In this document: in pieces, positions 45,110-53,332 of the stretch
How the letters are laid out: each line of letters starts with the position of its first letter
Position numbering within the stretch: position 1 is the first letter of the stretch
Origin: Croceibacterium_A sp044506565
GTDB lineage: Bacteria; Pseudomonadota; Alphaproteobacteria; Sphingomonadales; Sphingomonadaceae
DNA: 64,000 bases
Reading direction: 5' to 3'
NCBI GenBank assembly: GCA_044506565.1
Contig: JBIQKN010000002.1
Coordinates: forward strand, 20,441 to 84,440
Made by a program: the position numbers and the translations under genes
Notes under the pieces: model-generated
Seen by the model: only the letters and a program-made list of their open reading frames with translations
Database searches by the model: none
Told to the model about the DNA's origin: nothing

Positions 45110-46063
45110 CTACGGCGCCCAACTGGCGAGCTCGGCGAAGAGGCCCAGCTGCCAGCGTTCGTCGAGGTATCCTGCCAGCTCGTCGCCCGTGGTGAGGCCG
45201 AGCGCTGAGCATACCTCGGCACCGTCGCTGGGGTCGATCTCGAGCCAACGGCTGTCGTTCGGATCGAGAAAGATCCACGCAGAAGACCGAGGGGTGGCGG
45301 AAACCAACGACCGGCAGCTCGCCCCTCGAGCCGCCGCTTGCTCGACCGTGCCCCGCACTTCGCGGAGATACGCCTCGGTCCGTGTGCAGGGTTCGACGTT
45401 GCTCACGTAACGGCACGCCTGCGCCAGTTGATCAAACCGGGTCGAGGCCTTGCCGCCTGGATAGCGCGCATCAAAAGCCCGTACGGAATTCGCCGCGGCC
45501 TCCCAGCCAGCGTTGCGCGCCTTGAGCGATTCGATCTTCGCCTCGAGATCGTTGTTGAAGCGGTTGTAGGGAAAGCGCTCGCGAACCTTCTCGTAGAGCG
45601 AAATGGCGCGGGGCAGATCCTGCGCCACTTCTAGCGCGCCCGCCTGCGCGACGAGCGACTGCCGGTCGACGTCATCAAAGCGCACGCGGAGGAACGCGTA
45701 GGTCTCGAACGACCAGTATCCGAAAGCACCCAAGAACAGCAGCCCGCAGACGAGCAAGGTCGCCGAGGCCAGCTTCTGTGGCCCCGGAGTCGCGCTCTCG
45801 GCAAGGCCGCGAATACCTTCAAACGCGGCCCGGATGGCGTTTGCGGGCCGCAGCATACTGCCCGGCGCGCTGAGGAAGCGAACCAGCGTTAGATAGGTCA
45901 GCCCCACGATGACCAGCGCGATCTCCCAGCGAAACAAGCGTGCAATCAGGAAGATCGTGTTTTCTGCATCTGCGAAATAGGCGACGGCGGTGTAGAGCAG
46001 GCCGGTTATGGCCGAAAGAAACGGCCACCATTCCTTCCAGAAGTCGCGCAGCTTACGAAGCAT
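45110..46063 (-). CDS. Membrane protein of unknown function with three helices
   Basis: A 317-residue protein: an N-terminal helix (FLSAITGLLYTAVAYFA), a second (WEIALVIVGLTYLTLV) and a third (ASATLLVCGLLFLGAFG, near 105-121), then about 190 residues outside the membrane. That part contains helical TPR-like sequence (AISLYEKVRERFPYNRFNND) and four cysteines (ACRYV, PCTRT, SCRSL, VCSAL). It overlaps the upstream gene by 11 bases, so the two form an operon. No recognised domain; a cell-envelope role is a guess. Confidence 0.75.
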   Translation of the reverse strand: MLRKLRDFWKEWWPFLSAITGLLYTAVAYFADAENTIFLIARLFRWEIALVIVGLTYLTLVRFLSAPGSMLRPANAIRAAFEGIRGLAESATPGPQKLASATLLVCGLLFLGAFGYWSFETYAFLRVRFDDVDRQSLVAQAGALEVAQDLPRAISLYEKVRERFPYNRFNNDLEAKIESLKARNAGWEAAANSVRAFDARYPGGKASTRFDQLAQACRYVSNVEPCTRTEAYLREVRGTVEQAAARGASCRSLVSATPRSSAWIFLDPNDSRWLEIDPSDGAEVCSALGLTTGDELAGYLDERWQLGLFAELASWAP

Positions 46064-47084
46064 CCGCGGCCCCGTTGAGCTGTGGCGACGCCTCTATCTG
46101 GGCGATGTCGGTCAGAAATCCCTTGCGTGTGACACGCGCCTTCAGTTCCTGCCGCTCGGCTTGCGAGAGCAACGGCGGCTGGCTCTCGGGACACCGCGCG
46201 GCGTCGTGGATCCGTGCCCGGAAGTCAGACAGGAGGGCCATGTAGGAAGCCAGTTCGCGGATACGCGTCCCGCTGTCTGATCCACCCAAAGCACTGAAGC
46301 GGGCCGCGGCCGTGCGGTGGCAGCCCTGTTCGGCGGCGCTCAATGCGTGGGCGTAGACCGAGACGGCCGGAAATCGCGACTCATGCCCTTCGCCGTCGGC
46401 GAGGGACATGGCGTCCTGGACGAACCTCCGGTTCCGCCAGGCCGCCTTGTCGCTGAGGTACGCGGGTGCGATGTAAAGAATGTCCGATCGGTAGCAGCAA
46501 CCGCCGGTCCCAAGAGGCAGGTCGAGCTGGCCCAGCAGGTAGTCGACGCGGGCAATGGCAGAGTGCGCACGTGCGACGCGACCGCGTGCGATGTCCTCCA
46601 GCGCCGGATCGATGTAGACCGCGTTGAGGTAGTCGAACACCTGTCGCGCGTCGGCGATCGTGATGTTTGCCGTCTGCGGGGCGCATGGGCCGAACAGCTC
46701 GTCGCAGTATGTGCTTGACCGATCCTGCGACATGGCCTGCTTGATGACTGCGACTTCGTTCGACGATTGCTGTGCGGTACCGAACTTGCCGAGCATGGCG
46801 CAGAAGAGATCGGCGGACGAGGCGCCCTCGCAGCCCGCCAGTGAGTCCTCGATGGTCGCGCGGCTCGATGACAAGCGGATATCGTTCCACCAAGGATACT
46901 GTACCCCAACTCCGACCGAATAGCGGGTGTTACGGAACGAGTTCGCATAAACGAGGGACGCGGCGACGGCGATCAAGAGTGCGGCCAAAACGAGGGTGGC
47001 GCTGAGCTTCGAGCTAGCGGCCGATTTCCCCGGTTCGATATTGGCTTCGGGTGCCACCACGGAAGAATTCGCGGTCTCTACCAT
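46053..47084 (-). CDS. Membrane-anchored protein of unknown function
   Basis: A 343-residue protein with an N-terminal 30-residue cytoplasmic segment, one hydrophobic helix (ATLVLAALLIAVAASLVYAN, about 31-50) and a large periplasmic part. That part has nine cysteines in pairs (GCEG, FCAM, YCDELFGPC, GGCCYR, GCHR, RCPE), suggesting several disulfides, and helical repeats (ALEDIARGRVARAHSAIARV). The start at 47084 follows GGGGGG. The end overlaps the next membrane protein by 11 bases, so they are co-translated and may interact. I recognise neither; both end near an assembly gap, so upstream partners could be missing. Confidence 0.75.
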   Translation of the reverse strand: MVETANSSVVAPEANIEPGKSAASSKLSATLVLAALLIAVAASLVYANSFRNTRYSVGVGVQYPWWNDIRLSSSRATIEDSLAGCEGASSADLFCAMLGKFGTAQQSSNEVAVIKQAMSQDRSSTYCDELFGPCAPQTANITIADARQVFDYLNAVYIDPALEDIARGRVARAHSAIARVDYLLGQLDLPLGTGGCCYRSDILYIAPAYLSDKAAWRNRRFVQDAMSLADGEGHESRFPAVSVYAHALSAAEQGCHRTAAARFSALGGSDSGTRIRELASYMALLSDFRARIHDAARCPESQPPLLSQAERQELKARVTRKGFLTDIAQIEASPQLNGAADAS

Positions 47085-47174
47085 GAAAGTACCCCCCTCG
47101 GTACTTTGGCGACGCCCGAATATGCTCACAAACCCGCACGATCCGCAAGCGTCCTGACTGCCGAAGGGGCCGGA

Positions 47175-47274
47175 NNNNNNNNNNNNNNNNNNNNNNNNNN
47201 NNNNNNNNNNNNNNNNNNNNNNNNNNNNNNNNNNNNNNNNNNNNNNNNNNNNNNNNNNNNNNNNNNNNNNNNNN
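47175..47274. other. Assembly gap of 100 N before the MFS gene
   Basis: A run of exactly 100 N that removes the 5' part of the MFS transporter gene and possibly other sequence. Confidence 0.98.
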
Positions 47275-48424
47275 TTTGCGAGTTCCCCAGCAACCTGATT
47301 CAGGTGCGCGTCGGCGCGCGGCGGTGGCTGGCGCGGATCATGGTGACCTGGGGGATGATCTCGGCCGGATTCATGTTCACCGGCTCGATCGCCTGGGGCG
47401 GCATCGCGCGGGCCTTTGGCACGAGCGACGCCGAGTTCACCTTCTACCTGCTCCGTTTCCTGCTCGGTGTGGCGGAAGCAGGCTTCGTGCCGGGCGTGCT
47501 GCTGTACCTGACGCAATGGTTCCCGGCTGCCCGGCGCGGCCAGGTGATCGCGCTGTTCTTCCTCGCGATCCCGATCAGCAACGTCATCAGCAGCCCGATT
47601 TCGGGCGCGATCCTCGAGTTTCTCGACGGCGCGCGCGGGATGCGCGGGTGGCAGTGGCTGTTCCTGCTCGAGGGCGTGCCGACGGTGCTGTTCGGCTTCG
47701 CCTTCCTGCGCCTGTTGCCCGACGGCCCGGGCAAGGCGCGCTGGCTTGGCGAGGAGGAGCGGGCGCTCATCGCCGCGCAGCTGGCCGAGGACGAGCGGCG
47801 CAAGGCCGCGTTCCGCCAGCGCTTCACGCTCGCCGAGGTGTTCACGACTGGCGCGTCTGGGGGCTGGCGCTGGCCGATTTCAGCCGCGGCGTGTTCAACA
47901 ACGCGCTCAACTTCTGGATGCCGACGCTGGTGCAGGAACTCGGGGCCGAGCGCGGCAACTACTTCGCGGTCGGTCTGCTGTCGATGATCCCGTGGGGTAC
48001 TGCGGCCCTGGCGATGGTGCTCTGCGCGTGGAATTCGGATCGCACGGGCGACCGGATGTGGCATTCGGTGCTCGCCGCGCTCGCCGCCTTCGCCGGGCTC
48101 CTGCTCCTCGCCTTCGCCGGTCGCGAGCCGGTGCTGTCGCTGGTTGCCCTGACACTTGTCGCGGTCGGCGGAATGGCCTGGCTGGCGGTGTTCTGGACGC
48201 TGCCGACCAAGTTCCTCTCGGGCGTCGCCGCGGCGGGCGGCATCGCCTGGATCAACGCGCTGTCGCAGCTCTCCGGTTTCGTGGGCCCCGACCTGCTAGG
48301 GCGCGTGCGCGGGGCGAACGCGGGCGATACCTCGGTCGCGTTCCTGATCCTGGCAGGCTTCGCGCTACTGGTTGCGGTGCTGAGCTGGTTGCTGGCGCGT
48401 GAGCGGCGTGAGAGGGCGGCCTAG
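47275..48424 (+). CDS. MFS transporter, anion:cation symporter type, 5' truncated and frameshifted
   Basis: The visible part starts at CEFPSNLIQVRVGARRWLAR just after the gap, the loop after helix 2-3 that marks the ACS family (tartrate, phthalate, hexuronate type carriers). About ten hydrophobic helices are seen, so two or more N-terminal helices are missing. At about 47846 the frame breaks: EVFT is followed in the -1 frame by DWRVWGLALADFSRGVFNNA, as if one G had been lost in ttcacgactgg. The rest (FWMPTLVQELGAERG to LARERRERAA) is intact. The stop overlaps the convergent small gene. A sequencing error is a likely cause, as with the similar break in the UdgX gene. The substrate is probably a carboxylate. 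Confidence 0.85.
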
Positions 48425-48651
48425 GGCTCCTCACCGCTCTCCTCGTCTTCAGCCTCGTCCTTCTTCTGCTCGACGATTTCGATCGTCTCGAGAATCTTCG
48501 GATCGAACAGGCTCGCGAGGCCCAGCCCGATCCCGACGAGGATGCCGGAGCGGCCGCGCCTCGCAAGGTTGCGCTTGGTTTGCCGCAGAAGCGCCGGAAG
48601 CAGCGCCAGCGACAACAGGACGAGGGCGATCGCCGCCAACCATTCGAGCAT
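48421..48651 (-). CDS. Small membrane protein of unknown function
   Basis: A 76-residue protein starting MLEWLAAIALVLLSLALLPA, one N-terminal helix, a basic patch (RQTKRNLARRGRSG), a second short hydrophobic segment and an acidic C-terminus (QKKDEAEDEESGEEP). The stop overlaps the MFS stop by three bases. Gene status is supported by composition and fit between neighbours; the function is unknown. Confidence 0.55.
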   Translation of the reverse strand: MLEWLAAIALVLLSLALLPALLRQTKRNLARRGRSGILVGIGLGLASLFDPKILETIEIVEQKKDEAEDEESGEEP

Positions 48652-48707
48652 CGTCCACCCCCTCCTCGTACCGATCTGGGGCCGGGTGGCCGAAACGCAA
48701 GTTCCGC

Positions 48708-49424
48708 TCAGCAGATCTTCTGCACCAGCGGTTCGATCCTCAGCGTGACGACGTCGACACCCGGCGGGCGAGTGACGGCGAACAGGATCGCCTCGGCCAC
48801 TTCGGCCGCGGGCAGCATCTCGTGCTTCCGCTCGAACTCGGCGAGCTTCCTGTCGGAGTATGGCTGGAGGTGAGTGGCGATCGCGCCCGGCTCGATCAGG
48901 GTGACGCGGATTTGCTCCGGGATCATCTCCTTGCGCAGCGTTTCGGCAAACGCGGCGACGCCGCCCTTCGAGGCGTTGTAGACGCTCTCGCCGACTGCCT
49001 TGATGTGGACGCTGACCGAGCCCACGAAAACCACCTGCCCGTCGCCGCGTCCCGACACGCGCATGCGCTCGATCGCCTTTCTGGCGCAACCGACGTAGCT
49101 GACCAGGTTCGCGTCGATTACCTGACGCCAGCCGGTCTCGGAGATCGTCATCAGCGGATCGGCGGGAAGGCCGGCGCAGGCGACGAGAATGTCGAGGCCG
49201 CCGAGCTGACTGTCGACGAATCGGAACAACCGGTCGAGCTCGTCTGGTCGCGACAAGTCTCCCGAGTACACGAGCGAGCCTTGCGCGTGCGCGGTGGCGG
49301 AGGGGATGTCGGCCGAGACCACGGCCGCGCCACGCGCGAGCAGCCGTGCCGCGGTCTCGCGGCCGACGCCACCGGCTCCGCCGGTCACCAGGACGCGCCT
49401 GCCATCGAGCGATTGATCGGACAT
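48708..49424 (-). CDS. SDR family oxidoreductase
   Basis: A 238-residue classical short-chain dehydrogenase. The cofactor motif LVTGGAGGVGRETAARL is near residue 11, VACAG at the NNAG position, the catalytic serine in VGSVSVH and Y-x-x-x-K in YNASKGG. The start at 49424 (MSDQSLDGRRV) was preferred over one 14 codons upstream because it fits the SDR length. The acidic residue after beta-2 (SADIPSATA) suggests NAD preference. The substrate is unknown. Confidence 0.9.
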   Translation of the reverse strand: MSDQSLDGRRVLVTGGAGGVGRETAARLLARGAAVVSADIPSATAHAQGSLVYSGDLSRPDELDRLFRFVDSQLGGLDILVACAGLPADPLMTISETGWRQVIDANLVSYVGCARKAIERMRVSGRGDGQVVFVGSVSVHIKAVGESVYNASKGGVAAFAETLRKEMIPEQIRVTLIEPGAIATHLQPYSDRKLAEFERKHEMLPAAEVAEAILFAVTRPPGVDVVTLRIEPLVQKIC

Positions 49425-49483
49425 GCACGGGCAACCCGGAAACCTGCGATCGGTTGCAAGGTTCATGGCTTGAGAGGAACGGC

Positions 49484-49855
49484 GTGCCGCGCAAACTCAA
49501 GGTCTTTCGCACTTCGACGGGTTTCCACGACGCCTACGTCGCGGCGCCGAGCCGCAAGGCGGCGCTCGAGGCGTGGGGTGCGGATGCGGACCTGTTCGCG
49601 CGCGGTGTCGCCGAGCAGGTCACCGATCCCAAACTCATGGCGAAGCCGCTCGAACGNNNNNNNNNNNNNNNNNNNNNNNNNNNNNNNNNNNNNNNNNNNN
49701 NNNNNNNNNNNNNNNNNNNNNNNNNNNNNNNNNNNNNNNNNNNNNNNNNNNNNNNNCTGCGGACGAAACAGGCAAAGGAACGCGCTCGTCTCGAACGAAA
49801 GCGCGACGAGGCGCGCGAGGCTTACCGCGAAGCGCTGGCCCGGTGGAGCGAATAG
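49484..49855 (+). CDS. Conserved hypothetical protein, interrupted by an assembly gap
   Basis: Starts at GTG 49484 (VPRKLKVFRTSTGFHDAYVA) with AGAGGAA upstream. The first 57 residues include SRKAALEAWGADADLFARG; then 100 N (49657-49756); after that TKQAKERARLERKRDEAREA to ARWSE, a basic-acidic helix likely to be a coiled coil. The N-terminal segment is a recurring conserved sequence in sphingomonads, in my memory sometimes labelled TolA-like. The frame agrees on both sides of the gap, but its true length is unknown. The function is unknown. Confidence 0.68.
   Translation: MPRKLKVFRTSTGFHDAYVAAPSRKAALEAWGADADLFARGVAEQVTDPKLMAKPLEXXXXXXXXXXXXXXXXXXXXXXXXXXXXXXXXXXLRTKQAKERARLERKRDEAREAYREALARWSE
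49657..49756. other. Assembly gap of 100 N in a conserved hypothetical gene
   Basis: A run of exactly 100 N, a placeholder of unknown true size. Confidence 0.98.
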
Positions 49856-50015
49856 CGGAACCGGCCCTGTCGCGGCCTGTTGCAAGGGTATCCCGCAACC
49901 GGCCGAGCGGCCGACCGATCTGTAGCGGTCCACGGCTCGCCGGACAGCAGCAAGGCTGCTCAACGAGCGCCGGCGCATGCGGGGGCAACGGCCCGCGGGG
50001 CCGAAGGAGAGAGCG

Positions 50016-50441
50016 ATGAAGATCAACGAATGCATGACCCGCGATGTGCGGGTGATCTCGCCCGACGACACGATCGAGCGCGCGGCCCAGATCATGGGGC
50101 AGATCGACGCCGGTGTGCTGCCGGTGGGCGAAGGCGACCGGCTGGTCGGGATGATTACCGATCGTGACATTGCCATCCGCGGCGTGGCCGAAGGCTGCAC
50201 GCCGGACGCGAAGGTTCGCGACGTAATGAGCCAGGAGGTTCTCTATTGTTTCGACGACGAGGACACTGACGAGGTGCTCGACAACATGGGCGAGATCCAG
50301 GTCCGCCGCATGCCGGTCGTCGATCACGACAAGCGGCTCGTCGGCATCGTTTCGATCGGCGATCTGGCCAAGCTGGAGCGCGGCGAAAGCGGCGAGGCGC
50401 TGGGCGAGATTACCCGGCCGAGTCCGCGTCACTCGCAGTAG
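50016..50441 (+). CDS. CBS domain pair protein
   Basis: A 141-residue protein made of two CBS motifs (residues 7-60, MTRDVRVISPDDTIERAAQI, and 70-125, VMSQEVLYCFDDEDTDEVLDN). Such stand-alone Bateman modules bind adenine nucleotides or SAM and act as energy sensors or partners. The start at 50016 follows AAGGAGAGAG. It is convergent with the following membrane protein, the two coding regions overlapping by 32 bases. The 160 bases upstream hold no gene. Confidence 0.92.
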   Translation: MKINECMTRDVRVISPDDTIERAAQIMGQIDAGVLPVGEGDRLVGMITDRDIAIRGVAEGCTPDAKVRDVMSQEVLYCFDDEDTDEVLDNMGEIQVRRMPVVDHDKRLVGIVSIGDLAKLERGESGEALGEITRPSPRHSQ

Positions 50442-50859
50442 CGTCCGGAGTTCGGCCGCGGCGCAAGCGGCGGCCGACCCACCAGGTCACCAGCGCCGCA
50501 ACGGCGCCGCACAAGCCGTAGGGCAGGGCCGTGTAGGTCATCAGCGCGATGCGGTCATGGCTGCCCGCCGCGTAGGTCAGGCTGACGAAGACCGCGGTGG
50601 CGACGAAGCCGAGCGCCGCGGCGGCCGAGGCCGAATCGCGCCCGAGCCTCGCCAGCATCAGCCAGAGAGGCACGCAGAACGCGGCGATCGCGAGACCGTA
50701 GAACAGCGAGACTTCGACCAGCCCCTCGAACACCAGGCCTGGGCCGAGCGAACTGTGGATGTAACCGGCGGCGAGCAGCGCCCCGGTGGCGATTCCGGCG
50801 GCCAGAGAGAGGGCGACCTGACCGATTACGCGGCCGAAGCGGGCGAGCGATTCCGCCAT
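50410..50859 (-). CDS. Four-helix membrane protein of unknown function
   Basis: A 149-residue protein with four hydrophobic helices (VALSLAAGIATGALLAAGYI, LVEVSLFYGLAIAAFCVPLW, AAALGFVATAVFVSLTYAAG, YTALPYGLCGAVAALVTWWV) and a basic then acidic tail. No family recognised. Its 3' end overlaps the CBS gene by 32 bases on the opposite strand. Confidence 0.72.
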   Translation of the reverse strand: MAESLARFGRVIGQVALSLAAGIATGALLAAGYIHSSLGPGLVFEGLVEVSLFYGLAIAAFCVPLWLMLARLGRDSASAAAALGFVATAVFVSLTYAAGSHDRIALMTYTALPYGLCGAVAALVTWWVGRRLRRGRTPDATASDADSAG

Positions 50860-50868
50860 GTGCGATCC

Positions 50869-52266
50869 CTAGAGGTTGGCCTGCGTGCTCCGCAAGCCGG
50901 CCGGGGAATCGCCCTGCGCCAGGCCGCGCCGCGGCCGGTGCGCCCTGACCGGGTCCTTGAACGGCAGCAGCCCCGTTCGCGGGCCGGCGAAGCGGGCCTC
51001 GTGCTCGTAGAACTCGGCATAGCCGGGCCAGGGAACGTGGCCCTCGGTGTGCTGGTACCAGCCGAGCCGGTAAGCGGCGTCGGGATCGGCGCCGGGTTCG
51101 GGCATCCGGTCGGTGGGCACGGGCGTGCCGAACACGGCCCAGGCCGGCTGCGCGGCACGGACCGCCTGCCACATCCCGGTCGGGTCGACCCAGGCGTCGC
51201 CTTTCTCGGCGACGCCGCTGGTGACGAACAACGGCCGGGGCGCGCGCAAGGCGATCAGCGTGTGCGCGTCGACCGGCAGGTTGGCTGTCGTCTGGTCGCC
51301 GCGGGCGTAGGCCATGACGTTGGGCGTGTACCAGTGGAACGCGCCCGAGCTGGCCATGTTCTCCCACCGCTCGCCGAAGTCGCGGCGCATCAGCTTGGCG
51401 CCGCCGGCGCCCGAGCTCGAGACGTTGGCGTCGGCGAAAGCGTGGTCGAAGGCGGCGGCGACGAGCACGCCCTTGCCGAACCGCGAGTGGCCCTGGAGCG
51501 AGATGCGATCCCCGTCGATCCGCGGGTCGCGGGCGAGTTCCTCGCGCAGGCGGCTTGCACCCCAGGCCCAGGCGCGCAGCGCGCCCCAGTCGTGCCGCTC
51601 GCGGGGCCAGCGGGCGAGCCCGATGACGCCCTGCTGCATCTGCGCCGCCGTGTCGGCCTGGAGCATCTGCGGGCGATAGGCGACGTGGGCGAAGCCGCGG
51701 CCGAGCGCCATGGCCACGCCGTCGGGCGGCGGAGGGCCGGCGAAGCTGGGCGTGCGGCCGCCCGGCCAGATGTAGCTGTAGTCGATCAGCGCCGGGGCGC
51801 TCTCGGCATCCCGGGGAAAAGTCACGATTGCGTCGATGGCCGGGCCCATGCGTCCGTCGGGGGCGATGACCTGCCCGATCCACTGTTCGGCCGTGGCCCC
51901 GCGCTGCGCGGTCTCGGCCGGCTGCTTGCTCCACACCACCCGAAACTGCGCGACCACCTCCGGGATGCGGCCGACCCAGTTGTCCTCGACCAGGCGGACC
52001 AGCTCGGCGCGCCGCGCGGGCCATTCCTCCGGCGACGGCGGGGTCGAGCTGGCGAACAGCGGCGGCAGGGCGGAGGGGACGATCCGGCTTTCGTCGGAAT
52101 TGGCGGCGCGGGGCGAGTTGGGGTCGCCGTCGGCGCCGGGGCGCAACTCGCCGAAGCCGAAGCGAGCGCGCTCGGCGGCGTGGACGTCCTCGGCCGTCTG
52201 GCCCCAGACAGGCATACCCATGATCAGCGCCAGCGCGGCTCCTGCCGCGGCAAGCCATCGACCCAT
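50869..52266 (-). CDS. CE15-like alpha/beta hydrolase (glucuronoyl esterase-type), exported
   Basis: A 465-residue protein with signal peptide MGRWLAAAGAALALIMGMPV (cut after WGQ). The nucleophile motif is GHSRFGKG, matching the G-x-S-R-x-G-K signature of carbohydrate esterase family 15; SSGAGGAKLMRRDFGERWEN matches the following conserved segment and TEGHVPWPGYAEFYEHE carries the catalytic histidine. Characterised CE15 enzymes cleave ester bonds between lignin and glucuronoxylan. The cysteine usual before the serine is a histidine here. The start at 52266 follows GGGGTAAG. Confidence 0.85.
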   Translation of the reverse strand: MGRWLAAAGAALALIMGMPVWGQTAEDVHAAERARFGFGELRPGADGDPNSPRAANSDESRIVPSALPPLFASSTPPSPEEWPARRAELVRLVEDNWVGRIPEVVAQFRVVWSKQPAETAQRGATAEQWIGQVIAPDGRMGPAIDAIVTFPRDAESAPALIDYSYIWPGGRTPSFAGPPPPDGVAMALGRGFAHVAYRPQMLQADTAAQMQQGVIGLARWPRERHDWGALRAWAWGASRLREELARDPRIDGDRISLQGHSRFGKGVLVAAAFDHAFADANVSSSGAGGAKLMRRDFGERWENMASSGAFHWYTPNVMAYARGDQTTANLPVDAHTLIALRAPRPLFVTSGVAEKGDAWVDPTGMWQAVRAAQPAWAVFGTPVPTDRMPEPGADPDAAYRLGWYQHTEGHVPWPGYAEFYEHEARFAGPRTGLLPFKDPVRAHRPRRGLAQGDSPAGLRSTQANL

Positions 52267-52427
52267 CGACTTACCCCGTCGCTTGGAGCCCGATCCCGCC
52301 CGTGGATGTCCATTGGTGCATCCTGCGGGAGCGATCGGGCTCCCCCCTCGTCGGTTCCCGATCCCGAAGGGCTCCGACATCGCCTTGATACCGCTAACCC
52401 GCCAATACGACCAGAGTATGGCCGGTC

Positions 52428-52691
52428 TTACTCCTCCGGCGCCTTTCCGACGCAGAACTCGAGCAATTCCCGCATCTCCTGGCCCCAGGCGCGCAGCTGC
52501 TGGGCGCTTTCGGCCACGATCACCAGGTCGTGCCGCGCGTCGCCGTTGAAGCGGTCCGCGACGCGCGGAGGTTCCGCCGGGATCCTTTGCGGATCGACGC
52601 ACATGACCGGCACCTCGACCTCACGGATTTGGACCTCCGGCTCGTGCGCGCACCCGGCCAGCACGATCAGGAGAGGCAGCGCGCGCTTCAC
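52428..52691 (-). CDS. Small lipoprotein, possible outer-membrane spanin (Rz1-like)
   Basis: An 87-residue lipoprotein starting at GTG 52691 (VKRALPLLIVLAGC, lipobox Cys14). The mature part is proline-rich at first (VPVMCVDPQRIPAEPPRVAD) and ends in a helix (AESAQQLRAWGQEMRELLEF). It overlaps the upstream membrane coiled-coil gene by four bases (GTGA). A short lipoprotein after a membrane-anchored coiled-coil protein is the arrangement of phage Rz/Rz1 spanins. No holin, endolysin or phage structural gene is nearby, so a host two-component envelope bridge is equally possible. Confidence 0.6.
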   Translation of the reverse strand: MKRALPLLIVLAGCAHEPEVQIREVEVPVMCVDPQRIPAEPPRVADRFNGDARHDLVIVAESAQQLRAWGQEMRELLEFCVGKAPEE

Positions 52692-53149
52692 AAGTCTGCC
52701 GCGATCCTGATCGAGCGCGGCGTCACGCAGTTGGCCTCGGCCAGCTTCTGGCGCGCGATTTCCTGCGCCCGCTGCTCGAGCTCGGCCGCGCGGCGCTCCT
52801 GCTCGAGCATCCGTTCCTCGACGATGTCGCGGCGGACCCGGGTGTCGAGCGCGTAATGCGCGGCGTTCATCTCGACGTCTCGTGCGGCCAGCGAGGCCTG
52901 GATGCGCTCCGCGCGCGCGGTGCGAAGTTCTTCGACCAGCGTATCCCGCTCCTGCGCCAGCGCGTTGCCGCGCCAGACCGCGACGCCGAGGCACACCGCC
53001 AGCGCGAGGCAGAACACGCCGAGCGTCGAGGCGATCACGCGGACGTGCCGCGAGGCCTCCGCCTTCGCGTCGTGGCGGGTCTGCAGGCAGAAGCGGTCGA
53101 TTTCGCTGAGCCTTCGCTCCGAAGGCTCGGTGATGGGGGCAGGCAGCAT
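52688..53149 (-). CDS. Membrane-anchored coiled-coil protein, possible inner-membrane spanin (Rz-like)
   Basis: A 153-residue protein: a 35-residue N-terminal segment (EIDRFCLQTRHDAKAEASRH), one helix (VIASTLGVFCLALAVCLGVA), then a long helical, probably coiled-coil region (ERDTLVEELRTARAERIQAS, VEERMLEQERRAAELEQRAQ) and a short tail. N-in topology with a periplasmic coiled coil matches phage i-spanins, though the N-terminal segment is longer than usual. It is translationally coupled to the lipoprotein gene. The 183-base region upstream is AT-rich and holds a CtrA-like box. Confidence 0.65.
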   Translation of the reverse strand: MLPAPITEPSERRLSEIDRFCLQTRHDAKAEASRHVRVIASTLGVFCLALAVCLGVAVWRGNALAQERDTLVEELRTARAERIQASLAARDVEMNAAHYALDTRVRRDIVEERMLEQERRAAELEQRAQEIARQKLAEANCVTPRSIRIAADL

Positions 53150-53260
53150 GTTACGATCCGATCCCGTCGCAATCCTCTCAGTTCACTCGCGTGACCCCGA
53201 GTCGTCCAAGCCCCCATTTTAGCCCGACCGGAAATCATATCGAGTGCTGAAGGATTAAAG

Positions 53261-53275
53261 TTAATAAATGGTTAC
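53261..53275. promoter_or_regulatory. CtrA-like box TTAA-N7-TTAC
   Basis: TTAA TAAATGG TTAC fits the alphaproteobacterial CtrA consensus TTAA-N7-TTAA with one mismatch. It is in an AT-rich island upstream of the spanin-like pair (start at 53149, read leftward), 112 bases before that start. Confidence 0.35.
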
Positions 53276-53332
53276 CAACTGTTCCCGCTCTCGGAAATAC
53301 AAGGGAAACTCCTTATGAGCGAGCGGCGTCTG

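Noticed and set aside
52428..53149. A prophage containing the spanin-like pair
   Set aside because: No integrase, terminase, capsid, holin or endolysin gene is present around it; only the pair is reported.
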